A stretch of DNA of 64,000 bases from Streptomyces niveus (lineage in GTDB: Bacteria; Actinomycetota; Actinomycetes; Streptomycetales; Streptomycetaceae), in the NCBI RefSeq assembly GCF_002009175.1, contig NZ_CP018047.1, forward strand, positions 1 to 64,000. Reading direction: 5' to 3'. The first letter of the stretch is position 1, and each line of letters begins with the position of its first letter. Shown piece by piece: positions 17,056 to 25,729 of the stretch. The position numbers were made by a program, and so were the translations under genes. The notes beneath the pieces are model-generated. The model made no database searches and was not told the origin of the DNA. It saw only the letters and a list, made by a program, of their open reading frames with translations.

Positions 17056-18287
17056 TCCTGGACCTCTTCGCGGGTCCCGGCGGCTGGAGCCACGCCCTGA
17101 CCGTCCTCGGCGTACGGGACATCGGGCTGGAATGGGACCAGTGGGCGTGCAAAACGCGCGCTGCCGCGGGTCAGTTGACGGTCCGTACCGACGTGGCGAT
17201 GTATCCGGTCTGGCCTTTCACCGGTCGGACCCACGGGCTGATCGCCTCTCCGCCGTGCCAGGCATGGTCGATGGCCGGCAAACGCCTCGGGCTTCTCGAC
17301 CAGCCGCTCGTCCACCAGGCGGTAACCGATCTCGCTGCCGGCCGGGACACCCGTGAACGGCTACTCGCCTCCTGCCAGGACACGCGGTCCCTGCTCGCGG
17401 CCGAGCCCATGCGCTACCTCCACGCCCTGAACACCGTCGGCGAGCCGGAATGGGTCGCCATGGAGGAAGTACCGGACGTCCTGCCCCTGTGGAAGCAGTA
17501 CGCCGCGGTGCTGCGCCGGTGGGGGTTCTCCGTGTGGACGGGGATCCTGAACGCCGCCGACTACGGAATACCCCAGACGAGACGGCGGGCCATCCTGCTC
17601 GCCTCCCGCGTGCGAACCGCCGAACCACCCGCGCCGACCCACGCCCAAGCCGCCGAACCCGAGAGCCTGTTCGGGCCCGGCCGCGAGCAGTGGGTGTCCA
17701 TGGCCACCGCGCTCGGCTGGGGCGCCACCGACCGCCCCGTGCCCACCGTCTGCGCCGGCGGCGGACCCGGCGGCGGCCCCGAGCCGTTTCCCTCCGGATC
17801 CCGCAAGACCCTCACCGACGCCCGCGACCGCGGGACGTGGAAACCGCAGAACCCGTCCATGGCTTCGAGATCCAGCCGCGCCGGCACCGACCGCCGCGGC
17901 AACCGGTCAGTCCGGCCGGCCGAAACTCCCCGCTGGTCATGGTCGCTGCGCAGCAACAACCAGGCCAACGCCACCATCCGGTCGCTCTCCGAGCCCGCGG
18001 GGACGCTGTTCTTCGGACACCGCGCCAACGAATGCGTCTGGGTGCCCGAGCCCGCAGAGCCCGGCGGCACCGATACGGAGCAACTGCTGATCCCCGATTC
18101 GATCCGGATCACCGCCCGCGAGGCCGGTCTGCTGCAGACCTTTCCCGCCGGCTACCCGTGGGCCGGGAACAAGGGTCAGCAGTTCTCGCAGATCGGCAAC
18201 GCCGTGCCGCCCCGGCTCGCGGCCCACCTCCTCGCCCCGCACCTCGAACTCCCGCTCGACCCCGACGACTTCACCCTGGCCGCCTGA
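17052..18287 (+). CDS. DNA (cytosine-5) methyltransferase
   Basis: 411 residues from TTG 17052, overlapping the previous stop. Motifs appear in order: I DLFAGPGGW (SAM binding), IV SPPCQAWS with the catalytic Cys, VI MEEVPDV (ENV-type, with Glu-Glu-Val here), VIII QTRRRAILLAS, and X QIGNAVPPRLAAH at the C-terminus. The protein should methylate cytosine at C5 in DNA. No restriction endonuclease gene adjoins it, so it looks like an orphan enzyme, perhaps protecting the element from host restriction. It is coupled upstream to the PAPS-reductase-family gene and downstream to the DnaB-N protein. Confidence 0.85.
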   Translation: MILDLFAGPGGWSHALTVLGVRDIGLEWDQWACKTRAAAGQLTVRTDVAMYPVWPFTGRTHGLIASPPCQAWSMAGKRLGLLDQPLVHQAVTDLAAGRDTRERLLASCQDTRSLLAAEPMRYLHALNTVGEPEWVAMEEVPDVLPLWKQYAAVLRRWGFSVWTGILNAADYGIPQTRRRAILLASRVRTAEPPAPTHAQAAEPESLFGPGREQWVSMATALGWGATDRPVPTVCAGGGPGGGPEPFPSGSRKTLTDARDRGTWKPQNPSMASRSSRAGTDRRGNRSVRPAETPRWSWSLRSNNQANATIRSLSEPAGTLFFGHRANECVWVPEPAEPGGTDTEQLLIPDSIRITAREAGLLQTFPAGYPWAGNKGQQFSQIGNAVPPRLAAHLLAPHLELPLDPDDFTLAA

Positions 18288-19399
18288 TGCCCCACATCCC
18301 CGACCCTGAGGACGACCTCGGCTCCCTCCCGCCGCCGCCTCCGGTGTTCCACGTCGAGCAGGCCCTCCTCGGCGCCCTCCTCCTCGAACCCCACCGTCAC
18401 CGCGACCTGACCGGCATCAGCGCCGAGGCGTTCTCCACCGCCGGACACGCCGCGCTGTTGACCGCGATCCGCTCGCTGCCGGCCCCCGACCCCGCCGAGC
18501 ACGCGAAGACCACGACGTGGCTCAACCAGGTGCTCACCGCAGCCGGCGAGCAGACGCGCGGGCTGACCACCGCCTACCTGCACCAACTGATCCACTGCTG
18601 TCCCCAGCCCCACCACGCTCCCGCCTACGCGCGGATCATCGAAGCGGAGCACTCCCGGCGCCTCCTGCGCGCCGCCGCCCAACGGCTCGTCCAGACCGCC
18701 CTGGACACCTCGCTCCCCCAGCGTGTGGCCAGCACCCTCGCCGAAGCCGGCACCCTCACCACCGTGGTCGACGGCATCGCGAACCGGTTCCCGCCGCACC
18801 CCGGCTCCCTGCCCCGCACTCCCGCCACGCCGGATCCCGTACACGACGAGGAAGCCTCCGGGGATGAGCAGTTGCTCCTCGCGGCGGCGACCGCCCGGCC
18901 CGCCAGTGTCGAACGGATGCGGTGGCTGACCCCCGGCGACTTCACCCACCCCCTGCACGCCGGGCTGTGGCGGTGCCTGTCCACCATGGCCAGGCGCGGC
19001 GCCTCCATCGACCCCGTCACCGTCCGGTGGGAGGCACAGCACCACGGTCTCCTCACTCACGGGAGCGAGCCGGCCGGGCTGCTCAGCTTCCTCGGCGAAC
19101 CGGCCGGGTGCGACCCGGAGTACCGGGGTGAGCAGATCCTCCGGCGCTCCCTCCTCACCACCGCACAGAACACCGGCCGGCACATCGAAGCGCTTACCCA
19201 CGACTCGGCCACCACGACCTACCAGCTCGTCGTCGGCAGCCGCCGCGCGCTCGCCGGCCTGAACACCGTGCGTACCCGCTGGCATCTCGCGACCACACCC
19301 CCGCAGGTCAATACCCCCACGCAAGCCAGGACCTCGGCGCCGCCACGCGCCGGCCCACCGCCGACCACCGCACCGCCCGCCGTACGCAGCGCCCGCTGA
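18287..19399 (+). CDS. Protein with two DnaB N-terminal domains, no helicase core
   Basis: 370 residues from ATG 18287 (TGATG overlap). The first DnaB-N-like domain lies at about residues 20-110: VEQALLGALLLEPHRHRDLTGISAEAFSTAGHAALLTAI. The second is at about 190-265: DEQLLLAAATARPASVERMRWLTPGDFTHPLHAGLWRCLSTMARRGASIDPVTV. In DnaB this helical domain makes the hexamer collar and binds primase. No RecA-like ATPase domain follows, only a helical end and a Pro/Ala tail ending RSAR. It may modulate the host helicase or act as a replication adaptor (inference). Confidence 0.65.
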   Translation: MPHIPDPEDDLGSLPPPPPVFHVEQALLGALLLEPHRHRDLTGISAEAFSTAGHAALLTAIRSLPAPDPAEHAKTTTWLNQVLTAAGEQTRGLTTAYLHQLIHCCPQPHHAPAYARIIEAEHSRRLLRAAAQRLVQTALDTSLPQRVASTLAEAGTLTTVVDGIANRFPPHPGSLPRTPATPDPVHDEEASGDEQLLLAAATARPASVERMRWLTPGDFTHPLHAGLWRCLSTMARRGASIDPVTVRWEAQHHGLLTHGSEPAGLLSFLGEPAGCDPEYRGEQILRRSLLTTAQNTGRHIEALTHDSATTTYQLVVGSRRALAGLNTVRTRWHLATTPPQVNTPTQARTSAPPRAGPPPTTAPPAVRSAR

Positions 19400-19464
19400 C
19401 CCCTCAACCCACTGGTGACCGGATCACGTTGGTCCGGCCGCCGACAGAAGAGAGCACCGCCTTC

Positions 19465-20844
19465 GTGAGCACACCGTCCATCGAGGCGCACGTCCGCCTC
19501 GACACCCACCCCACGCATCCCAGCGCCGTGACCGCCACCCTGACCGGAGCCCAGGCCCACATCCCCCACTTGGGCCTGGAGGCCGCCGGCTGGCACGTCG
19601 CGGCCGAGAACGTCCTGGTCCTGGCCCGTATCGACCACGAGGAGCCCTACTGGGCCGAGCAGGCCGCCCGCCAACTGACCAAAGACGGCATCACCGTCGA
19701 GATCACACCCCGGCTCCGGGAAGCGATCGACGAGGAATGGACATGGGCCAACTACCCGATGCCCTGGTGCAGTCGCGCAGAAATCCGTGAGGTCTCCGAC
19801 GCAGCCCAGAAGATCTACGACGACATCCGCCGTGGGCGCCTGCTCATCCACGCCCACGCCCAGGATGCCCATACCACCGTCGCGGTCGGGACCTACCTCG
19901 ACACCGGCAAGAGCGTCTACCTCCACGGCGAGAACCACATGCGGCAGATCGCGAACACCTTCGACTCCCCCGCCCAGGCCCTGACCGCCTTCGAGGACAT
20001 GCACAGCGACACCATGCGCCCCGGCCCCGCCCCGATGACCGACACCGAACGCGCCGCCACCGAAGCCCGAACCTCACCCGGCACACCACCAACCAAGCCT
20101 GAACCGTCCAGCGCGGGGGCAGACACCGCGCCCGCCCTCGTCACCGCCGGCGCTCACGAGGCGCTGTTCGCCTCGTTCGTCGAGGACCATGGTGAGTGGG
20201 AGAACTACCGGACGTGGTCCGACGAAGCCTCCGTCGCCAACCACGAATCCCTCACCCTGCGCGCCGAGTTCGACCACGAAGCCAGCGGCCACGACATCGC
20301 CTGGGCCATCGCCTCCTACCAGTCCCCCGTCGGGGAACGGACCTGGCACGCCACCGCCACCGCCAGCACCCCCACCGACATGATCAAGACCCTGCTCGAC
20401 GCTCTCGACACCGACACCGCATGGACCGAGCGGACCAGCGCACCCCTCACCGAACGCACCCTCACCACGGTCACCCGCCCGCTGACCGAGTTCGGCTGGA
20501 CCCAGACCATCAACGGACACCACATCAACTGGCCCGCACCCAACGGCGAAACCGGCCTCCGCCTCGACGTATCCGCCGCTGTCGGCGCAACCTCCGCCGG
20601 CTCCGGCCCCGCCTGGACCGTGTGGGGCGGCAAGAGCGCCGAACAGCCCGCCTGGACAATCGAGTTCTCCCGACACACCCCGGCCGCCGTGCTCCAGGAC
20701 CTCACCTACGAACTCGCCCTCACCCACTCCGCGCGAACAACCCAGGCACCGAACTCCCAGCGCCACAGGTACGGAGCCGTCCGCACCACAGCACCTGCCG
20801 CGCCGTCCCCGCCGGCGTCCGGTCACCCTGCTCGGAGCAGGTAG
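19465..20844 (+). CDS. Large protein with DUF317-like C-terminal half
   Basis: 459 residues from GTG 19465; the in-frame TTG at 19429 would add 12 residues. The N-terminal 180 residues are unrecognised (a strand-rich LTGAQAHIPHLGLEAAGWHVAAENVLVLARIDHEEPYWAEQAARQL segment and a helical region). Residues about 225-430 follow the DUF317 pattern loosely: WHATATASTPTDMIKTLLDAL and PLTEFGWTQTINGHHINWPAPNGETGLRLDVS with WTIEFSRHTPAAVLQDLTYELA. The tail ends ARSR. It is the last gene of the coupled plus-strand block. Confidence 0.6.
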   Translation: MSTPSIEAHVRLDTHPTHPSAVTATLTGAQAHIPHLGLEAAGWHVAAENVLVLARIDHEEPYWAEQAARQLTKDGITVEITPRLREAIDEEWTWANYPMPWCSRAEIREVSDAAQKIYDDIRRGRLLIHAHAQDAHTTVAVGTYLDTGKSVYLHGENHMRQIANTFDSPAQALTAFEDMHSDTMRPGPAPMTDTERAATEARTSPGTPPTKPEPSSAGADTAPALVTAGAHEALFASFVEDHGEWENYRTWSDEASVANHESLTLRAEFDHEASGHDIAWAIASYQSPVGERTWHATATASTPTDMIKTLLDALDTDTAWTERTSAPLTERTLTTVTRPLTEFGWTQTINGHHINWPAPNGETGLRLDVSAAVGATSAGSGPAWTVWGGKSAEQPAWTIEFSRHTPAAVLQDLTYELALTHSARTTQAPNSQRHRYGAVRTTAPAAPSPPASGHPARSR

Positions 20845-21071
20845 ACCCAGCCCGGACGGCGACCCACCGCCGCTGTCGGCCTGCGGTGCACCGGGGACAG
20901 CACTCGGTGTGCAGCACCATGGGCCCGAAGGGGCACCGCTTCAACAAGCGCTGAAAAGCCCCGACTTGACGCGGCACGGATCACCACTCGAATGGGTGAC
21001 TCCTACACTGGCGGCCTGTTACAACGATAGAACGTTTTATAGCGTCGGACTCCCCCGCGGAAGGAAACGCT

Positions 21072-21380
21072 GTGAACGCACCGTGGAACTGGAGCGAACA
21101 GGGGGCCTGCCGAACTATCGCCCCCGACTCGCTGTTCGTCCAGGGACAGGAGCAGAACCGGGCCAAGTCCGTCTGTCTCGGCTGCCACGTGCGTACCGAA
21201 TGCCTGGCCTACGCGCTCGACAACCGCGAAGAATTCGGCATCTGGGGCGGCATGACCGAACGGGAACGCCGCGCGCTGCTCCGACGACGACCACACGTCA
21301 CATCCTGGCAGCGACTCCTGGAAACCGCCCGCAACACACACGGACAAACCAACGACAGCAACCGCTGGGACATCGCCTAA
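21072..21380 (+). CDS. WhiB-like iron-sulfur transcription factor
   Basis: 102 residues from GTG 21072 behind a GGAAGGAAA ribosome site. The four cluster-binding cysteines are C13, C35, C38 and C44 (the CxxC is CLGC), followed by the GIWGG turn and a basic MTERERRALLRRR helix used to contact DNA or the sigma factor. Wbl proteins bind a [4Fe-4S] cluster and modulate sigma-A-dependent transcription. Plasmid- and phage-borne copies are common in actinomycetes. It stands alone with its own promoter region and could control the upstream block or host genes. Confidence 0.85.
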   Translation: MNAPWNWSEQGACRTIAPDSLFVQGQEQNRAKSVCLGCHVRTECLAYALDNREEFGIWGGMTERERRALLRRRPHVTSWQRLLETARNTHGQTNDSNRWDIA

Positions 21381-21442
21381 CTACCACCGCATGCACGCCC
21401 GCAACGACAGGGATGGCACCGGGAGAACAGCAGACCCCAAAT

Positions 21443-21838
21443 CGGTCGCTCCCACGCCTACGGACCGGACGGGCCCGGTGGTGAACCACACGGTAGAAAT
21501 GGACGGTTGCTCCCCACGCGTACGGACCGGACCAGTTCGCCCAGCGGGTGCCTGCTCTACGTCACCGGTCGCTCCCCGCGCGTACGGACCGGACGGTTTC
21601 GGCGTGGGTCGGCATCAGGCTGGTGTCGGTCGCTCCCAGCGCGTACGGACCGGACTGGAGACAGGAGCTGCTCCGGTGAGAACTGTACGGTCGCTCCCCG
21701 TGCGTACGGACCGGACAACGCCCCGTTCGAGAGGTGCTTCTCGGTGATCGGTCGCTCCCCGTGCGTACGGACCGGACGCGTCGGCGATCACCTGCCAGCC
21801 GGACCCGGTGGGTCGCTCCCCGTGCGTACGGACCGGAC
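21443..21838 (-). CRISPR. Seven-repeat type I-E-like CRISPR array without cas genes
   Basis: Repeats of 28-29 bp start at about 21443, 21504, 21566, 21627, 21688, 21749 and 21810, a period of 61-62 bp, giving six spacers of 32-33 bp that differ from one another. The plus-strand repeat is CGGTCGCTCCCCGTGCG followed by TACGGACCGGAC. Its complement has the layout of type I-E repeats (GTCC start, G-rich stem, GACCG end). The three right-hand repeats are identical across 28 bp, while those to the left drift and the leftmost lacks one base. That puts the trailer on the left and the leader to the right, so transcription is minus-strand. No cas gene is present in the window. Confidence 0.88.
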
Positions 21839-21856
21839 GCTTCGCCGCCTGCGGTT

Positions 21857-23416
21857 TCATGGCCGCTTTGCCGTTTGTTGGTCCGGTACGTCGAGGGTAA
21901 AGAGCGTCAGCGGATCGCTCCGCTGAGGTGGCACCGGCCGCGGTGGGCCGGTGTCTTCCCGCTTCAGCGCGGCCTGCCTTCCACCCCGAGGGGTGGCGGG
22001 TCTTGCAGCTGCTCCACGGGCGTTTGACGCCTCCACCCGACCGGGGGCGGCGGTGCCTGGCGGCACGAGAACAGCGTGGGCGGCGATGTTCCGGGCCGCG
22101 TTGAGATCCCGGTCGATCACCAGCCCGCACTGTCCGCAGGTGAACACACGCTCGGCCAGGGTCAGGCTTGATTTTTGCCACCCACAGGCCGAGCACGTTC
22201 TGCTGGAGGGGAACCACTGGTCGCACACGGCGAGTTGTGATCCGTTCCAGCGGGTCTTGTAGTCGAGCTGACGCCGCATTTCAGCGGGCGAGGCGTCGAG
22301 GATGGAGCGGTTGAGTCCGGCCTTCTGCCGGACCTTGGATCCCGGCTTCTCCACCGTCCCGCGAGCCGAGGACGTCATGCCCGCGACGTTGAGGCTTTCC
22401 ACGGCCACCACGGCGTAGCTGGTGGCGAGTTGCTTGGTGAGGGTGTGGAGGTAGGTGGCGCGGCGTTCGGCGATGCGGTGGTGGATGATCCCCACACGCT
22501 GGGCGGCCTTGCGCCGGCGGGCTGATCCTTTCGTGGTGCGTGACAGTGCGCGCTGGGCTTTGGTAAGTCGGCGTTTGTCGGAGGCGAGGTGGCGGGGGTT
22601 GGGCACCTTGGCCACGAGGCCGAGGTGGGGCAGGGTGATGGGTGCGGTCAGGGTGGCGAGGGTCTTGACGCCGAAGTCGACCCCGACGGTGCCTGCCTGT
22701 CGCTGGCGGCGGGTAGGACGCTCGGGGAGGTCCTGGAGGACGCTGACGAGCACGCTGGCGTACCAGCGGGTCCCGGAGCGGGAGACCGTCACGGACTTGA
22801 CGGTCGCTCCCCGGTTCATCAGGCGGGCGAGGGGTTTGGCCGTGTCGTGCAGGCGTACCGAGCCCAGCGCCGGGATGCGCAGGCGCCGGTAGCCGTCGGG
22901 GCGGATCGTCGGCTTCTTCGCGTCATGGCAGATGCGGAAGGAATCCTTGGTGCGGCCCTTTTTCTTGAACCGCGGATAGCCGACCTTCCGGCCGGCCCGG
23001 CGTCCGCTCAGCGATGCCTGCCAGTTGCCCCAGGCGCGGTCGGCATCCTCGAAGGCACTCTGGAAGGCGTAGGTCGACACCTCGTGGAACCACGGGCACG
23101 GTCGCTGCGGTCCCTGGGCGCCCCCGGGAAGATCCGGGGACCTGGAGTCGCCCTTGATCCGGTTGAGGTGTTTGCGGATCGTCGGCCTCGTGGGAACCGG
23201 GACCTTCACCGTCTTGCGCGCTTGAGCTTCCGGCATCCCGCCGTCGACCAGAGCCTTCACCTCACGCTGCCACTGGCGGTGCGCGGCGACCTTCATGCCC
23301 AGCGCGTGGTTGAACGCCCACCGGGCCGCCCCGGCGTGCCGCAGGAAGCCTTCCTCCTGGGCAGCAGTGGCATCCAGCGCGAACCGGAACGCACGCAGCA
23401 CCACCGTCTCCGCCAT
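21857..23416 (-). mobile_element. tnpB: tnpB, RNA-guided nuclease of an IS200/IS605-type element
   Basis: 519 residues. It has an N-terminal TnpB domain (RAFRFALDATAAQEEGFLRHAGAARWAFNHAL), a helical WED/REC-like region, and a split RuvC domain. RuvC residues are Asp247 (GVDFGVKTL), Glu340 (AVESLNVAGM) and Asp435/Asp437 (VIDRDLNAARN). A zinc finger has C408, C411, C427 and C430. All catalytic residues are present, so it looks intact. No tnpA transposase gene is nearby, so it is a tnpB-only (IS1341-like) element. The C-terminal 65 residues after AARNI are Pro/Arg-rich and overlap an RNA-like fold. The gene runs on the same strand as the inferred CRISPR transcript and ends 19 bp from it. Confidence 0.9.
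21890..22000 (-). ncRNA. Possible omega-RNA scaffold at the 3' end of tnpB
   Basis: Within and just inside the tnpB 3' end are three stable inverted repeats: CAGCGGA/TCCGCTG at about 21909-21926, CACCGGCC/GGCCGGTG at about 21932-21953, and CCACCCC/GGGGTGG at about 21980-21996. TnpB proteins use a guide RNA transcribed from this position, with the guide lying beyond the element end. The right boundary is not defined, so the exact RNA is inferred. Confidence 0.4.
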
Positions 23417-23936
23417 CAGCCACCTCCTTCAACCATCCGCGCGCCAAGAGTCGTTGACGACTGTAGAGGCCACCACTGACAACGACCCCCGACAGGCCCC
23501 TGACCTGCATTTTCACCGCCAGATCACCCGCAGCACCCTGCCCTTGGGGGCACGGGCCCGTTTACAAGGTCTGTTCGGTCCAGAGAAGCCGACGCTGGCG
23601 GAGGCAACACAAGAAACGCTGCGGACCTCTCGCAACTGGAGCGACCGGCCGGAACCGCGAAGACTCCAAGCGTTCAATCATCGGAAATTATTACAGCGCT
23701 GAGTGCATTCAAATTCGCTCAGCCGTCCCGCGTTTGACTCAATCGAGTTACCCGCCTGAAGGTTTACACAGACAGCTCACGAAAAAGGGCACCGAAGAAT
23801 CGATCCAGCGAGCACAGAAGGTCCAGTTCCTCCCCGATTTCCCCTTTTCCTTTCGGCGCTTCAGTCGCACAGGCAGTGTCAGTAGGTCGCCGTAGTCTCC
23901 CGCTTCGTCGTCATTCACAGGCGAGACAGGAGAGAA
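23417..23936. other. 520-bp gene-free stretch upstream of tnpB
   Basis: No supported gene. The sequence separates divergent genes and is less GC-rich toward its right end. A TTGACT at 23734-23739 may be a -35 for the 23937 gene, but no convincing -10 follows at the usual distance. AGGAGAGAA just before 23937 is a good ribosome site. The left end of the IS element probably lies in the first part but cannot be placed by eye. Confidence 0.4.
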
Positions 23937-24992
23937 ATGAAACAGGAGAACGAATGGATCGAACCGTGTGCGGGCCGGGATTTCACCGACGAGGACGTGC
24001 GGTTCGTCGTTTCCTTGACCGGCCGAAGTAACCGCAGCACTCGCACGCAGCTCGATGACCGGCTGGCGGTAGGGCGTCGACTGCATGAAATCGCGCCGAA
24101 GGAAGATGCTGACGGCAGGCTCTCCGCGGCCGGCCGCCTGAAGGAATTGGCGCGCAGGGCGGGCCTGGAGTACTCAACCGCATGTTCCTACCGCGACGTC
24201 GCGGTGGGGCTGGACAACTCGCCCGTGCTGAAGAGACTTGACGATTCGGGTGTCACTTATTCCTGGACAGTCCTTCGGGAGACGATCGTTAACGGCGGGG
24301 GGTCCCCTCTGGATCTTGCGGCGAGGTGGGAATGTCTCGTTAAGGAGCTGGAGTCCTGTCGGAAAGAAGATCTCTCCCGCCTTACGGGCGAGCGGTTTCG
24401 GGCGGCGCTCGGGTCCACGCCGATTCCCAACAGCGCGACCGCGATGTCACCGGCCAAGATCGTCGATCAGATCAGCAGCCGTCCTGACGTTCATGCGGCT
24501 GTCCTTGCCGCCGTGGCCGGCGACGAGGCGCTGAAGAAGGCGGTTGCCGCGGAGTCTCGCAAGGCCGAACGTCTGAGTTACGTCCAGCAGGTGGCAGAGG
24601 ACGGCACGACGAAGACGCCTGGTGGGCAGGTGATCGAAGTGCCAGAGCATGCGAGGCAGGAAGCGAGCCGGCACCTGCAGCAGCTCAAAGAGGCGGAGTC
24701 TGCTCCGGAGTGGGCCGATCAGGCGTTTGAGGCGGTCCGGAAATTGGTGGCGGAGTCGATCGCCGGCGATCCCGAGATCGCGGCCAACGAGGCGCGGGCA
24801 CAATTCCACGCGGCCATGAGCCGCACCGCCAAAGCCATCCACGGTATCGACCTGGAAAGGGCCGTCACAGTGGCGGATGACGAGATGCGTCGCAGTGTGA
24901 CAGACCTGCAGGCAGCGCTCTCCGACTTGGCCGAACTCCTCAATCAGCAACCGGCGCGCGGCCTGCGCGTCGTGAAGTCAGGGATCGCGTAG
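23937..24992 (+). CDS. Hypothetical plasmid-type helical protein
   Basis: 351 residues from ATG 23937 behind AGGAGAGAA. Almost entirely helical: LDDRLAVGRRLHEIAPKEDADGRLSAAGRLKELARRAGLEYSTACSYRDVA suggests a helix-turn-helix near residues 35-90. The second half is a long charged helix region. The general layout is of actinobacterial plasmid proteins that bind DNA through an N-terminal HTH, but I cannot name the family with confidence. TAG at 24990-24992 overlaps the GTG of the next gene, so both are co-translated. Confidence 0.6.
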   Translation: MKQENEWIEPCAGRDFTDEDVRFVVSLTGRSNRSTRTQLDDRLAVGRRLHEIAPKEDADGRLSAAGRLKELARRAGLEYSTACSYRDVAVGLDNSPVLKRLDDSGVTYSWTVLRETIVNGGGSPLDLAARWECLVKELESCRKEDLSRLTGERFRAALGSTPIPNSATAMSPAKIVDQISSRPDVHAAVLAAVAGDEALKKAVAAESRKAERLSYVQQVAEDGTTKTPGGQVIEVPEHARQEASRHLQQLKEAESAPEWADQAFEAVRKLVAESIAGDPEIAANEARAQFHAAMSRTAKAIHGIDLERAVTVADDEMRRSVTDLQAALSDLAELLNQQPARGLRVVKSGIA

Positions 24993-25729
24993 TGAACGAC
25001 AAAGCGAACAAGCTCAATTTCGCGCCTTCGGACTGGGCGGCCATCGTAGAGGCGGCGACGGAAGAGTGGAACAACGCTCCTGACGGGCGCACCGCGGGCG
25101 TGAACTTCGGTAGCAGGACTCAGACCGCGATGGACAACGGTGAGGCGTGGGCCATCAGCATCGCCCGTCTGAGCTGTGCGGTGATCGGCAGGCGGATCAT
25201 GTCGGATCTGTTGAAGGCATGGGCTTCTGTGCCCGTCGATGTCGGTGGGGGCACCGGCACCCGTGGCCTGACGACGGGCACGCCTGGACCGACCACAGGG
25301 ACCACTGAGCTTCCGCCGGGCACCGACGGGGGGAAGGAAATGGGGAAGAATCCCCCTGGCCTGATTCCTCAGCAGACAGCCGGTCCGCAGCCGCCCGTCT
25401 ACGTACAGACCGGTCTTGACATCGACGTCGAGTGCGCGATTTTGCAACGCAAGCTGCTGGCCAGGATGGAGCAGGTCCGGGCTGAGCAGGAGCAGGGCAA
25501 GTCCCGGGTCGCCAGGGAGCGAGCCGCGGGCGGGGCCAGGACTGCAGAACTCCGAACTCTGCGCGAGGTGAAGCGCGCGATGGGAACGATCCGCGAACAC
25601 TGGAAGCGTCAGTCCCAGGAACGGGACTTCGACGCGATGCTGAAACTCGCGGGCGTAACCCTTGAATCGCTGGCTCTCTCCGAGGAGGGGGCGGACTGGG
25701 TTCGCCGCAACTGGGCGGTCGGCGAATGA
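24992..25729 (+). CDS. Hypothetical protein with Gly/Thr-Pro linker
   Basis: 245 residues from GTG 24992, coupled to the previous gene. It has an N-terminal helical domain of about 80 residues, a low-complexity linker (GTGTRGLTTGTPGPTTGTTELPPGT), then a long basic helix (ILQRKLLARMEQVRAEQEQGKSRVARERAAGG) and LREVKRAMGTIREHWKRQSQERDFDAMLKLAGVTLESLALSEEGADWV at the end. The linker and coiled-coil suggest a scaffold or DNA-associated protein. No family recognised. Its TGA overlaps the ATG at 25726. Confidence 0.55.
   Translation: MNDKANKLNFAPSDWAAIVEAATEEWNNAPDGRTAGVNFGSRTQTAMDNGEAWAISIARLSCAVIGRRIMSDLLKAWASVPVDVGGGTGTRGLTTGTPGPTTGTTELPPGTDGGKEMGKNPPGLIPQQTAGPQPPVYVQTGLDIDVECAILQRKLLARMEQVRAEQEQGKSRVARERAAGGARTAELRTLREVKRAMGTIREHWKRQSQERDFDAMLKLAGVTLESLALSEEGADWVRRNWAVGE

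Noticed and set aside
21391..21926. Several plus-strand open frames across the repeat array
   Set aside because: They encode repetitive peptides (PRAYGPD, RVRTG, PVRTDRT units) that are simple translations of the CRISPR repeats in different frames.
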